A DNA stretch of 64,000 bases from Talpa occidentalis (GCF_014898055.3 NW_023601543.1:13105314-13169313), one strand, 5' to 3'; numbered from the stretch's first letter, positions 13,405 through 25,159 are shown. Numbers and translations: made by a program. Notes: generated from the sequence alone by a model not told the origin.

Positions 13405-14232
13405 GTATTTTAGTTTTTTATTGAAATGCCATTATCTTATTTCCTGGTTAGTGTTTAGACAGCATAGGATCCTCCCGCCCACGGTATAGTCACCAGAGCC
13501 CTCCACCACCGGATCACCCAAAGCCCGCCACCACCGGACCACCCATAGTCCTCCCCCACCGGATCACCCATAGTCCTCCACCAAAGTCCATTGGGCTCTT
13601 TCCCCCTCCTGTCCTTACCTCTTTCTTCCCCCCCGCCCCAGATCTATGGTCAGCCTTCCAGGGTTGGTTTAAATGCTTGTCTTTGACCCTTTGTTTGTTT
13701 TCTCCATGTTCCACATATAGGTGACACCATCCCATATTCATCTTTCACCTTCTGGCTTAATTCACTTAGCAAAATCCCTCCCAGCTCCACTCATGTTGCC
13801 TCAGCTGGCATGAGTTTATTTTTTTGATTGCTGAGTAGTATTCCATTGTGCATACATACCAGTCTTCTTGAGTCACTCATCTGTTTGGGGGACTTAGGTT
13901 GTCTCCATTATCTTGGCTATTGTAAATACTACTGCAGTGAGCAGAGTGCAGGTTGCCTTTCAAATTAGTGTTTTGTGTGCTTTGGGTAGATACCTAGGAG
14001 TGGAATTGCTGGGTTGTATGGCAGATCCATTTTTAGTCTTTTCAGAAACCCCCACACAGCTCCCACAGGGGCTGCGCCAGTCTGCATAGTCACCAGCAGT
14101 ACACTCTCTCCACGCCCTCACCAGTACCTGTTGTTTCTTGTCTTTTTGATATGGGCCATTCTCACAAGTGTGAGGATGCAGCTCATTGTGGTTTTGATTT
14201 GCATTTCCCTAATGATAAGGGGTGATAAACTT
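13405..14232 (-). mobile_element. LINE-1 3' UTR and 3' ORF2 fragment, antisense
   Basis: The + strand runs through antisense L1 landmarks: TTTTTATTGAAATGCCATTATC at the left, CATATAGGTGACACCATCCC, GAGTAGTATTCCATTGTG, GGTAGATACCTAGGAGTGG, then GGTTTTGATTTGCATTTCCC just before the right edge. The same landmarks recur in the same order in the younger copy at 53979-55443. No intact ORF remains. It contains the 25-bp tandem repeat at 13497-13585. Confidence 0.8.
13497..13585 (+). repeat. 25-bp tandem repeat, about 3.5 units
   Basis: Three head-to-tail 25-mers (13497-13521, 13522-13546, 13547-13571) and a partial fourth share the core CCACCGGATCACCCA with a few substitutions. The array lies in the 3' UTR of an antisense L1. 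It is directly repeated without spacers, so it is not a CRISPR array. Confidence 0.9.
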
Positions 14233-15861
14233 TTTTTTTTCATGTACCACATCAGACTATTTATTTAACAAAATAAATAATATTTTAGAGGTCATTTGCT
14301 TGACAACCTTAACCTCTAGGATATGATTCTTCATGGAACACATTACAAATGCATCCCCTAGGCTATAAAAGCAGCCATAGAGCTTCTGCACCAAAACCCT
14401 GCAGTTTGCTACTCAGAGTCCTCATTCAGTGAGACACTGACCCTTATTCCACATTCATGGTTAGCTGTTATGTTTTCCAGAAGGGAGCTGAAAAAGCCAC
14501 CCTTCTTGTGGATGCACACATATTGCGGCAGGCAGAGAAGTGACAGTAAAAGCGGCCATTAGCTATCTGCCACCGAAGGAAGAGAACTACAACTATAGCA
14601 CTTGCTGGGATATTTATGACCCGAAGTCTCCCAATTATGTTCAGTATTTTTTAAGACCGCAAAGCGACATATAAAACATTTTAGAAACATTTCCATGAGG
14701 ACTGTCTCAGAGAAACACGTTTTACTCTTGAATAGATGAACTCTTGTGATTCTTCTAGATGCCTAATTCCCCAATAGTATTAGAAATAATAGGTGACTTC
14801 CAGTTTCCTCTTGGATGTGGAACAGACCAACAGAAAATTTGGCTTTTGTAAAGTTATTGAGGATGCTGTTTAAAAAAAAATGAAATGTTTTCAGGAACTT
14901 TAATTCTTTGATGAAGTTAACAATTGGTTGATAAGTCTCATATGCACAGCTTACTTTTGCTTTAGAAAAAAATACCTGTTCTTTCAGCACATGTTTATGG
15001 CATAATACCAGTAAATTAACCTTTCAATTATCTTCTCAGCTAAGTTGCTAGAAATTGTTGGTTGACACTGATTTAAACTGCAGACCTGGAATCTGCACCT
15101 TGTTTAGTGTGTGACTGAGCTGTACTTTCTGCCTCACTTACTTGTATTTGCTCAAACCTCCTTCTGAGTCATTCCAATATCCCTTCATAGAGACTAATAA
15201 CAGAGCATACATTGAAAAAAAACTGCATCTTTTCAAAGGATTTTTTTTAATCCGAAACACTTTTTATATTTCCATCCTCCACTGTACCTCATGTGCAGAG
15301 TCTCCAGATAATTAGTGTCCTGACTATTTTATGCGATTATCAGCAATTACCTTTCAAATACATACGCAGAGTTACCTCTCAGAGCAACTTAGTTTTCTTA
15401 GTAATTCCTGTTGGCTAGATTTTGAGAGCAGATAATCAAGCCTTCAATCAGACCCCAGTAAAGCCATTTAAAAGATGGTTCTTTGGGAACCTCTAAAAAC
15501 TGGAGATGCTGGTGGATCATGGCTGCATAAAAGGCTGTCACATCAGACTCCAGCATTTTCACAGCAGTGGACCCCAAAATGGATTTCTGTCCCCAAAAGA
15601 TCAAAATGATAATTATTTTTGAAAATTGGATTGTTACCCAGTCTTCTACTGCAATAGTAACTCTAAGTGGTTGCTTCCTTTTACTACGTACACTTCTGCC
15701 CTGAGAAATGCCCTTCTTCGTGGCAGTGACTGACTGTGTACGGTGCTGTCAGTATCGAGATGCTTCCCGTTTTCAATAGGAGATGGTTGCTTCTTTTCCA
15801 GAGTTAGTTGAAAGTGGAAGCATTGTATAATTTTAGCTAATTTTATTTTTTTTTCTTGCAG

Positions 15862-16559
15862 GTTTCTGAAAAGTGCCTTTTCTGAAAACTCTGCTGCTTG
15901 GATTCCACTCTAGAGCTGTCTCTTTATAAGCCCCCCCTTTTCCCCCCAACCTTGACCCTGGTGTGCTTGTAGTTCACTTTTAGCAACTTGTCCATTCTTT
16001 TTTTTCTTTGATTCTCAGTTTTCAAAGTCATTTTCCCTCCTGATTTTTCAGCAAAAAAATAAAAAAAAATTCAGATATAACATCCTTACCAATCTTAACC
16101 TTTAAACGTGAGACATAGGGAGAAAAACCTTTCTCCTCTTGATCTGAGACCATTGCACAAATTGAAGGGCAGCCAGCGGCATATGCTTTTTGCAAGAATA
16201 ATTGAAAACATCAACTGGAGAGCCCAGAATCCTTTTGAAAGTCTGCCAGTTATTTGAAGTAATTTCAGCAGCGGAACAAAATAAAACACTCAATATCTTA
16301 ACCTTTACAGTTGCCTTCTTAGGACTTGGTCTCTAATTTGATTTTTAGTCGTTCTGATATAATTTTTATTTTTTGATTGGCTTCTTGTTTGACTAGACGG
16401 AATTTAACTTTAATGAAAACCTAAGTGCTAACAAAGAAACATTTCACCAAGGCAACCTATTATCTCTTCACATTTAGCTTGAATTCAGTTTTAATCTTTT
16501 AAAAACAGCAGTAATATTGTCCTAAAGAGGGTGCACTTGATTTTCATTTTACTTTCAAT
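15862..16559 (+). other. MBNL3: Probable 5' leader of the first MBNL3 coding exon
   Basis: A strong splice acceptor (long T tract then TTCTTGCAG, AG at 15860-15861) is the best candidate 5' edge of the exon that carries the MBNL3 start codon. The following 698 nt contain only two ATG triplets before the start at 16560 (16183 and 16413), far fewer than AT-rich flanking intron. The second opens a 3-codon ORF. Pyrimidine tracts and further possible acceptors (CAG near 16048, 16310 and 16507) leave the real 5' edge uncertain. From family knowledge, the matching first coding exon of MBNL1 is spliced in or out under MBNL autoregulation; whether that holds here is inference. Confidence 0.45.
16183..16257 (+). 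other. Possible upstream ORF in the MBNL3 leader (24 codons)
   Basis: If the leader starts at 15862, the first ATG in it opens a 24-codon frame ending in TGA at 16255-16257, about 300 nt before the MBNL3 start. Its context is weak (C at -3), so leaky scanning would be expected. I see no evidence that the peptide matters. The other upstream ATG (16413) gives only Met-Lys-Thr. Confidence 0.25.
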
Positions 16560-16736
16560 ATGACGGCTGTCAATGTTACCCTGGTTCGTGATACCAAGTG
16601 GCTGACGTTAGAAGTCTGTAGAGAATATCAGAGAGGAACGTGCTCTCGAGCAGATGCAGATTGCAAGTTTGCCCATCCGCCAAGAGTGTGCCATGTGGAA
16701 AATGGTCGTGTGGTGGCTTGTTTTGATTCTTTAAAG
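16560..16736 (+). CDS. MBNL3: MBNL3 coding exon 1: start codon, ZnF1 and first part of ZnF2
   Basis: Encodes residues 1-59 of muscleblind-like 3, a nuclear and cytoplasmic RNA-binding protein that recognises YGCY-type motifs and regulates alternative splicing and mRNA fate. The ATG has A at -3 and the MTAVNV start is as in known MBNL3. ZnF1 is complete: C20-x7-C28-x6-C35-x3-H39 in a [17 protein letters not shown] context. ZnF2 begins with C54 and is completed by the next exon. The exon ends in frame after Lys59 at AAG|GTGAGT, a consensus donor; reading through gives VSLL and a stop. It could be skipped to give a product lacking ZnF1-2 started at a Met in exon 2, as described for this family. 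[15 protein letters not shown] separates it from MBNL1/2. Confidence 0.96.
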
Positions 16737-17780
16737 GTGAGTCTCCTCTAAATGCATATAATATTGAATTTAAACTTGTTGATTTCTATGTTTTTGAAAA
16801 ATGTGGTGTGCTTTGAAATGAGCAAAGTTAATAATAGTATGAAAGTGGTGAGTTTTGTTTGCCTTTGAAAACAGGATATAGACTGCACATTTGTAGGACT
16901 AAGCCAGACTAAAGTTCACTCTATCGAAACCTACTGATCAAGATAGATAAATCTAAAGGAAGAAATTCAAGGAATTTTGTAGGCGTGAGAGATTACAGCC
17001 TTTTTTGGACTTCTTTGTATGTGACTTAGATTTTGATTATGGTGATCATAATTAATCCTCTTACAACCTAGAACTCGTTACTGAATTATAGCTTCTTATT
17101 TATGTTATTGAAATACACTTGGCAGGGACCAGTCATCTTTCAGAGGATAAATACATTCAGACTGACAGTATAAGGTGAAAATCGCACCACCCAGGAGGAA
17201 AATAATAGCATTTTGAAGTTTCTTAGCTGGAATCTATTTTGTTTTTTTGTTTGTTTGTTTTTTGTTGATGCTCTACGTTTTTGTTTTTTTTTTTAACTTT
17301 AACTTAAATAGACTGCTACAAAACTAACGTTACTTAGTTTTCTATCTGAGCAGATGATTGACCAATTTGGGATTTTTGAATACGTTCTATAAATTCTATT
17401 GCAAAGGCCATTAATATATTACAAGGCTATAAACAAAATATGAGGGCAGATTCTGCTTGTAGAATAGAACATACATGATTGGAGATTCAGAAAATCCCCA
17501 ATTTTCATGTTTTGTTCATAGTTATACTTAAATTAAGGATAAAAATGTATAAATTAAAGCATAGAAGTAAAAAGTGATAATAGAGTCCTTTTTTAATTAA
17601 TAAGATGTGCTGTGATGCATTGGAGTTCTTTTTAAAATATATCAAAATGAATTAAGCTGCATAAGGACTTTTTCAATTCCTTGCTACTGTTTTATCTCCA
17701 TCATGACCAATTTTACTAAATAGCAACTCTGTTTATGGCTGTGCTAATAGAGATGTATTCCTTCATGTCATCATTTCTTC

Positions 17781-17822
17781 TGAAAACATTTTATTAAGTG
17801 ATGAAAACATTTTATTAAGTGA
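17781..17822 (+). repeat. Tandem duplication of a 21-bp unit
   Basis: Two identical head-to-tail 21-mers (17781-17801 and 17802-17822) begin TGAAAACATTTTATTAAGTG. They look like a replication-slippage or patch duplication, with no sign of function. Confidence 0.95.
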
Positions 17823-19816
17823 TACACTACTTATGTAGTTACTTTTACTTATGTCATAGTTAATATTTTTTGTTGCATACCATTCCAGTTCAAGAATGGA
17901 AACTTGCAATCATAAAGATAAAGGTAATTTCTACCACTGAAAATGACTGAATTGCTCTTACTGCAGCAGATGTTATGACTAAAGGGCTTATTCTGTTTTC
18001 TTCACTCAGTTTTCTCAAGTTTCACCTGCAATTATTTTGTATATTATTTACATCTACTGCTGTAGGACTTAGGCAATGACTTGAAGCAGAAAAGGTACTG
18101 GGCTAATTGGGAAAAATAAGATGCCTTTCACCTAGACCATATAGAGGGTCAGGCGTTGCACTAAGAATTTTACATATGTTGTTTCAGGAGGTTTTGGGGT
18201 ACAGCCCAAACCCACTACTGTATATCTGACCTTCACAACTTAATCTGACAAAGCTTCTTCTCTAATGGATAGATAATCTTCTCTGCCTGACTTCCACAAC
18301 TACTGTGGCAATCCCAATGACATAATATAAAGCAAAAAAAAAAAAAAAAACAAACAACAAACATGTATCCCTATGAAAGCACACTGCAATGTATGCAATA
18401 TTAAAATGCAAATGCAATTATTTCAATTAAATTTAATAAAAATACACCGGTGGGGGGGAAAATGAATTAAATATTTTCTTATTATTAACTAAGATTTGTT
18501 TTAAGACTTCTTCAAAAACAGTTCTATTGTGTTAGACTTTATTATTTAAAACTACTCACTCATGTTCCAAATGAGCATGCCCAAATCCAGTTGTTATAAG
18601 CATAATATTATTTCTTGTAGCTAAGTATCACTGGTTTTGAGCTTTATTCTTTGCTATAGAGTTCTTTTCAGGCTTTGTAAATTCTATCTTTCTAGGCATC
18701 TAGTGTGTGAGCTTCCTAATCATTAATATACTTCACATCAGTTCTCCCATTTAAAGGCAAAAGAATGCAATAAAGGAAACATTTGAAGAAAAATAATATG
18801 GAAGGGTGATTATTAACAAAATGCATATTGTACTACCACTTCAAACCTTGGAAAATGTATAATTCAGAGAGTACATAGATAATGGCCAATGAATATTAAT
18901 AAACCACTTAATTATTTAAATACACTGACTACTCACCGTACCTAGTGTTTTTAAAATAATTTTTGTATTATGTTACTATCTTGATGTCCAGTCACACAAG
19001 CTAAAGATGATTTGCATAATCCTTTCTCTCAATTTTTATTGAAAGCTGTAATATTTCAAGTGTGCAAGGCCTTTCAAAAAATTAATTTGTCACTTGGACA
19101 GCTCATTCATCGTAGTTCCATGTATACACCAAAGCTTTGTAGTTCTTTTCTTAATCCTTTTCCATGATATGCATGAAAGCTATATACTGGGTTGAAGGTA
19201 ATTGACATATGTGGATTGTACTACTATCATATCTGTAATACACAAATAACACAACTTGATGGTTATTGCAGCATTTGCTACTCCCATTGATTTTGTATGA
19301 TTTGAAACACCTTTGAAATGCATCTGTGTGCTGCTCCTTCTCCTGTAAGTGGTTAAATAACGGAAGCCATCATTTCATGAATTTTGGGCTGCTGCATTTG
19401 TTTTTATTTTTGTAAGGATTCCATTAACACTGGGTACTCTACCAGATGATGATGGTTCTTTGCCTTCATAATAGGTACAATGGATACAATATTCCATACT
19501 CACCTCAAACAAGGGAATGTTATGAAAATAAGGACAGGCTTGATGACTAATTCTGCATTGTGCTGAAGTGCTGTACCCATCACTTTATGAATGTTGAGTG
19601 TTCAGTGATGAAGGTGTACCATCATCAGCTAGAGATGTGGATGCTACAGCCCATAGATTGATTTCCACCTACGTAAGAGTCTCCTGTCATGTGGATATGC
19701 AGCTGTTTTTTACTCAATTGTTTAGTCTGTTTGGCACAGTTGATTTCAAATTCTCTCTCCAAAGTGCTGCTTAATCCATTCTGTGCCCATTTCTTAATAT
19801 TATAGTTTACCGTTGA

Positions 19817-19888
19817 TCTAGGTTGGTATTTTCAGTGAATGTCCCTTAGATTTAACAAAAGAGTAGTCATCAAAAATACCAACCTAGA
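19817..19888. repeat. Perfect inverted repeat, 16-bp arms, 40-nt loop
   Basis: The left arm TCTAGGTTGGTATTTT (19817-19832) is the exact reverse complement of the right arm AAAATACCAACCTAGA (19873-19888). The 40-nt spacer contains no obvious further pairing. It could form a long stem in RNA or a cruciform in DNA. I do not recognise it as part of a named transposon, and no poly(A) or target-site duplication is evident beside it. Confidence 0.9.
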
Positions 19889-20878
19889 ATCTTTGTGACT
19901 GTTTCAGAAGCCAAGATTGTTATCTTCATATACTCTGCTTCAAAAAATGTCATGATGCCTCGAACCTTCCCCTCCATACCTGCAATAATGTGATGTCAGT
20001 CACCTTTTACCCAAGAAGGATATAAACACTGTCATTTTTCCATTATGACAGATCAACACCTGTCCCATCTGCCCACCCCACTCACCACTTTGGGTAGTTT
20101 TGTAGCAAAAATTTCCTGGCAAAGACCTTAGCTACAGACTTAGAGGACAGTCATATCAATCCACATCTTTTCCTAAAAGATGGAATTGGGTAAGGTAATA
20201 GAACCTTATACTCAATTTCACATATGATCACAAATGTGATAATATTTTGATATTTTAATGTTTTTAGAGGTGTGTGGATGTGAATTCATCCTCATGGGTC
20301 AAATAGTCCTGAGTTACCTGTCTGTCCCATACTAGTATTGTGAGTCCCAGCAGTTTTCAATAATTTAAACTGATTATTTTTTTCACTATATACCTCACCT
20401 TTATTTGCTGAGGGAAATCTTAGCAGGAGCCAAAGACTCCTAGCAACATAATCCCAAGGGTCACTGGATTATGTACCAATTAGAGCCATTTATGAGCTCT
20501 ATCAGAGAAGCCTGCCTGCGCTCTAGAGATACATACGCAGCATCTGTCACCCTGAGACTCAAGGAAAATAACATTTTACTTAATTCTCTTCTCTGACACT
20601 AACTCTAACACTAACTGGTAAAGGAAGTATCCTTGACCAGTAAAAGTCAGTACTATGTTGGGGGATTGTGGGTGGTTGAGTGGCAGGTGCACTATGGTGG
20701 CAATGCCTGAGGGAGGTGGGATTCTGTACTTCAAAAGTACCAACAATAACATAAGCCAGCATGACATTGGTACAAATTAATAAACAAAAAACAACCTCTT
20801 TGGGAAAAAAATTGAATTACAATTCATACTCAAAGAAATACATATTGACAGCTCAACTTTACTTTTGAATAAACTTTT

Positions 20879-21113
20879 TTTTTATAGAAGAACTGGGGTA
20901 CAGGCCAGAGGTGCAAGGGTAAGAGGATTCACCAGAAACAGAGTGGGGAGCAGAACAGGCGGATCTACTGAAATACACTGCTGAGGGGAGCAGTGGATGA
21001 GTCAGGAGAGGTCTGCTGCACTATATGTGGGTCAGCTCCCTGGCTCAGGGATCGAACTCAGGCTACAGCACTGGTAGCACTGACACTTAATCCCTAGGCC
21101 ACCAGGAAGGCCC
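20879..21113 (-). mobile_element. tRNA-derived SINE, antisense, with perfect target-site duplication
   Basis: On the minus strand the head is GGGCCTTCCTGGTGGCC and the body contains GACCTCTCCTGACTC and the CCCCTCAGCAGTGTATTTCAG block. The flanking 14-mer TTGAATAAACTTTT is repeated exactly at 20865-20878 and 21114-21127. It appears to have inserted at the edge of older L1-like sequence that continues to the right. Confidence 0.85.
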
Positions 21114-21395
21114 TTGAATAAACTTTTCATTTTGCAATCATTTTAGACCTACAGAAAAGTTGAAAAATAGTACCGGGAGCCCATGCATACCCTTCACCCA
21201 GTTTCCTGTGATATCAACTCCGTACATAATGAGTACATGCTTTCTTTTTGAGGTAATGGAAATGTTCTGGAATTACATAGGGGTAGTGACTGCACAACTC
21301 CATGAACATACTAAAAACCACTGATGTGTACATTTTAAAAGGGTGAACTGTATGTATATGAACTTTAAAAAATTACACATAAATGTGTGTGCTGA
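21114..21395 (+). repeat. LINE-1-like 3' UTR fragment, sense
   Basis: GGAAATGTTCTGGAATTACATAG, then GACTGCACAACTCCATGAAC, ACTAAAAACCACTGATGTG and TTTTAAAAGGGTGAACTG (21260-21350) follow the well-known order of an L1M-type 3' UTR in the sense direction. The left part (ACCTACAGAAAAGTTGAAAA, CTTCACCCAGTTTCC) is a motif often seen with old L1s and recurs at 46590-46650. Confidence 0.65.
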
Positions 21396-21839
21396 GGTTT
21401 CCCTGTCTTCTATTTTCCCCAGTTAGCCAGTTACTCTCCCAACCAATATATTTCATTTCCTCTTTCCTATCGGTGTTCTGTGTGTATATATGCAAATATG
21501 TACAGGTCTATTCTCCCTTTTTTAACACAACTAGTAGCATACTCTTCCTTGGCTTCTTTTGTAGTTGATATTCAAAGTAAAAGGATATAAAAAGATGTTC
21601 CATGCTGACATTAATCAAAAGAAAACTGGAGGTGCTAATATTTATGTCCAAGATAAACAGAATTACACAGATACTGGGCTCTAATTAGTAAATCTGTCTC
21701 ACAGGCATATGTAGGTACTTTATTCACGTGCTGCTCTTGAAAAAATAAGTGAATAGAGAAGCGATAAAGGGAACCAGGTTTTTCACCATCAGAGAAAAGT
21801 TAAAAACAAGGAAAAGTGGAAAACTAGGATGAATCCTGT

Positions 21840-21924
21840 GATACAGGTTAGAGTGGAGACATCAGTATGATCTCATCTGTATTTTAGTATGTGTACAGAT
21901 AGACCAGTACAGAAATGGACATAG

Positions 21925-21959
<35 letters not shown>

Positions 21960-22605
21960 CATGCGCATGTGGGCGTGCATGGTTAGGAGTGTGCTTGCTT
22001 ATATTTTCTGGTTGTGTTTTTGGAGGCCTGAAAGCAGCAGCATTCTAATAGTAGTGAGCTCTCCTAGCACCAAATCTTTTTTCTAAAAACATTCCAGGAA
22101 AAGGAACCAGCATTCTTTAAAGTAATGGCTGATCCTGCACTGACGCAAAGAAAGTACAGAAAAAAAAAATACAAAGGTGAACCTGTAAAGTCTTGTGGTG
22201 CCAGAAAGTAAGAAAGTGCTTGCAAAAGAATAGGGCGTGACAAGAGACCAGAGGAGCCAACGTGAGGGAGCCAAAATGTCAAGGACATGAAATGGAAGGA
22301 AAACTGAGAAACTGTCAGAGTGGAGGGGACACGGCAAATAAATGCAATGGGGGAGCCTGGATTGGATCTTAGCACAGGAAAAGGACATTGAGGGGAAAAT
22401 GGTAAAAATCAAATGAGGTCTGTAGTTTAGTTCGTGGTGTTGTAGTAGAGTTAATTTCCTGGCTCTGATAATGGTGCTATGTATGGTATGCAAGTTGTTG
22501 ACATCACAGGACTCTGAATAAAGGGTATGCAGGGACTCTCTATACTCTTTCTTGCTATTTTTCTGTAAGCCTAAAATTATTTCAAAGTAAAATATTTTAG
22601 AAATT
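21840..22605 (+). repeat. LINE-1 3' UTR fragment, sense
   Basis: The right part (GAGTTAATTTCCTGGCTCTGATAATGG, GTTGACATCACAGGACTC, GGGACTCTCTATACT, then AAAATTATTTCAAAGTAAAA) matches an old L1 3' end in sense orientation. A TG microsatellite (21926-21956) lies in the left part. The middle (about 22020-22430) is not confidently assigned. Confidence 0.55.
21926..21956 (+). repeat. (TG)n microsatellite, about 15 repeats
   Basis: An uninterrupted TG run is followed by the alternating purine-pyrimidine stretch ATGCATGCGCATGTG. It could adopt Z-DNA and is likely polymorphic. Confidence 0.95.
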
Positions 22606-23221
22606 TGGCATTTTTTAACCTTAACCAGGCATCTCCTCTCCTTTGATGCTCAAAAATGCAGTGGGGTATTATGTCTTTTCATTTATTTTTCTGGGAAAAA
22701 AAAAACCATTTTGGTTATGAAATGACTAAATTCTAAAATCCATGCAATGGTTGATCCTGGGATTGACCCCAACCAACTGCATAAATCATATCATTAAATA
22801 GTTAGGGACGACAGCGCTTCACAGACCTAGTGAATCAAGAACTGGGACTCTAGAAGGAAGATCATTCAGTTCGAATTCTTTCCATTTACAGTTGCAAACT
22901 GGAGAGTCAGTGAGGAAGAATCTCTTCCCCAAGGTCACCTAGAAAGTTTGCAAAAGAGCAGTGTTCTTCTAGTGGTGGTCTTTCCCCGCATACGAGGAAT
23001 GGAGAAAAGACCACTGGAGCTATTGTTTTACTAAATCAAACTCTTCTGGCCCCTGGCATGATCAGTCTGTCCCACTTGACATTAGGGTGCACCGCCTGCC
23101 AAGTTTCCTTCACTTTTTGTGCTCCCAAAGTGGGCAACGGCCAACATTCCCTTCCCTAAAACCTCCCTCATTTTCTGTTTCAAGGTATACTATTTAGATT
23201 AAGACTTTAAGTTTCATATTG

Positions 23222-23448
23222 GGGCCTCCCTGGTGGTGCAAGGGGTTAAGCACCACACTATAAAGCAATCCACAGCCTCTGCAGCACGAGTTTGATTCCC
23301 AGCCAGCCAGGGAGAAACCCACATGGCACGGCAGACCTCTCTTGTCTCACCTGCTGCTCCCCTCAGTAGTGTGTTTCAGTCAGTCTGCCTGTTCTGTTCC
23401 CCACTCTGTCTCTGGTGGATCCTCTCACTCCCCACACATCTGGCCTGT
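23222..23448 (+). mobile_element. tRNA-derived SINE, type A, lacking its 3' tail
   Basis: The head is GGGCCTCCCTGGTGGTGCAAG. A B-box-like GTTTGATTCCCAGCC is followed by a small local duplication (AGCCAGCCAGGGAG), and the body blocks CTGCCTGTTCTGTTCCCC and CTCTCACTCCCCACACATCTGG are present. The copy stops at CTGGCCTGTACG without the A-rich tail, so it is 3'-truncated or rearranged. Confidence 0.8.
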
Positions 23449-25101
23449 ACGTATATCTTCACTGCAGGAAACCCTTTCATGTCTGCCTATATTATATACT
23501 CGTTAGTACATTGCCCTGACCAGTTAGGAAAATATTGTCATGGGTTAGCTGTAAAGGTTGCAGTAGCAGTTCTTAGAATGGGTCAAATATTGTTTCACGA
23601 AATAACTCAAACGCTAACTCATCTCATTTAAGATGTTGTTTTATGGAAACATTGCTCACAATCATTTCTCCTTGCTGCCAAGATTGCAGTTGGCCACTTG
23701 GTGGGACAGGACTTGTGATATAACCAGGGGTGTAATCCTGAAACCCAGCTGCATGCTTCATTAAGATACTGGCCCTTTGCTGTAGGAGGTCTCCTTAGTG
23801 TAGGAGATCTGAAAAGCTGAAGTTTGAAAACCATCTCCTCTTTTGTTTAGAAGAAACTCTTACATGTTCTGAAACTATGTACCCCATCCTACTTTATCAT
23901 TAAATAATCCTCTTCATGTAGTGTGGCTGTGAAGTTATTACAAATATTGTCTTTTTCTCTGCTTCAAGTTTCTGGGAAATGTGGATACAAGGTCCTCCCA
24001 TGCATCTAGAAATAGCAATTAGTTCTTCTAAGAACATGGTCTTATTCATAGAGCGTCAGCTACTCACTGTTCTTCTTCCCCTTACAGATTGGCTTTCTTC
24101 TTGTAGTGTCCTTGAGGTGATTCTTTCTTCCTCTCTCTCTGTCTCCTGCTTGATGATTGACCTCTAGGGTTACATATTCCAGAGGAATCTTAGCCGTCTG
24201 CCATTTCTTTGTTATCTAAATAATCGTTCATTTTCTTCTGTATTTCCTCTACTATGTAATCAATCTTCAATTTCTTAGACCATGTTGTTGTTATTGTCTC
24301 ATCTAGATTTGCAATCCTGCTCAGATTTTCAATGTTTTTATTTCTATGCCTTCAGTTCTCACCATAGTGTCACTTTGTAATGTAATTAGAAGTTTAACTG
24401 ACGTTTTTTCCTGTCTTTCTTGATACTGTTTTCTGAAAAGTCAACAAATGATTCCATTTGTTCTTCAACCTTTTGTTTTCTAATTAATCATCTCTATTTG
24501 GACTTAACCATGTTGTCTCTAGAGTTAAATTGTTGTTCAATATTTTATTCATGATGAGTTTCTATAATGCTGTTTAGTGTTGTGTCTAATCCATTATTTA
24601 GTGAAGTACATTTGGCTTAAAGGATCCACCCATTTTTGCAGCTCTAACTTGGTCCTAGGCATTTAAACGTATGCTTTAAATTGACCTTTACTTCTGCGAT
24701 CATGAAAACTGACGAAGTATTTTATTAAACTCACTCAATACCTTCAGTGGCAGATGAGATTCACATTCAGGTTCTTAGTGTTCTTATAATTTACCATGTA
24801 CTTTTCAGAGCAGTTAAATCACATAAGCATCCAAGATCTTTCTGTGATGAGTTGTAGAGATGTTTTTATTTATGTGTCAGTTGTTTACATGACTATACAA
24901 TTTGGGGAGTACAGCTGTGCATGTCCACATGTACACAAGCTTCCCTCACCCACCGCCAAACTACAGTGCTATTATTCTAGCCCCTTCCCTACCCACTGCT
25001 CCTCGTTCCCCTCGGTCCCCTCTAATAACCAGTGTATTTTTCACAGGATTTTTTCCTATCATAAATGGGCATAATTTTTTTCTGTTAAAGCTCAAGTTTT
25101 T

Positions 25102-25115
25102 TTTTTTTTTAATTT

Positions 25116-25159
<44 letters not shown>

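Larger units (their letters stand above)
1..15861 (+). other. Upstream or 5' intronic sequence of MBNL3, no gene seen
   Basis: No reading frame here resembles a known protein and no CpG-rich promoter is visible. The sequence is AT-rich with interspersed repeats: antisense LINE-1 pieces (about 2.2-3.2 kb and 12.5-14.2 kb), three tRNA-derived SINEs (4.6, 7.0 and 9.5 kb), and L2 and MIR fossils, each listed separately. It lies 5' of the first coding exon of MBNL3, so I infer it is the intron after a noncoding first exon, or 5' flank. Stretches 1-2240, 4925-6950, 7217-8300, 9785-11160, 11263-12455 and 14233-15860 hold nothing I can assign. Confidence 0.6.

Noticed and set aside
13497..13585. Short direct repeats that might suggest a CRISPR array
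   Set aside because: Units abut without spacers and lie in an L1 3' UTR in mammalian DNA.
22083..22493. 136-residue open frame on the minus strand
   Set aside because: No recognisable domain, and the frame overlaps another open frame of similar length. The region lies within L1-like 3' UTR sequence. A frame of this size is expected by chance in 64 kb.
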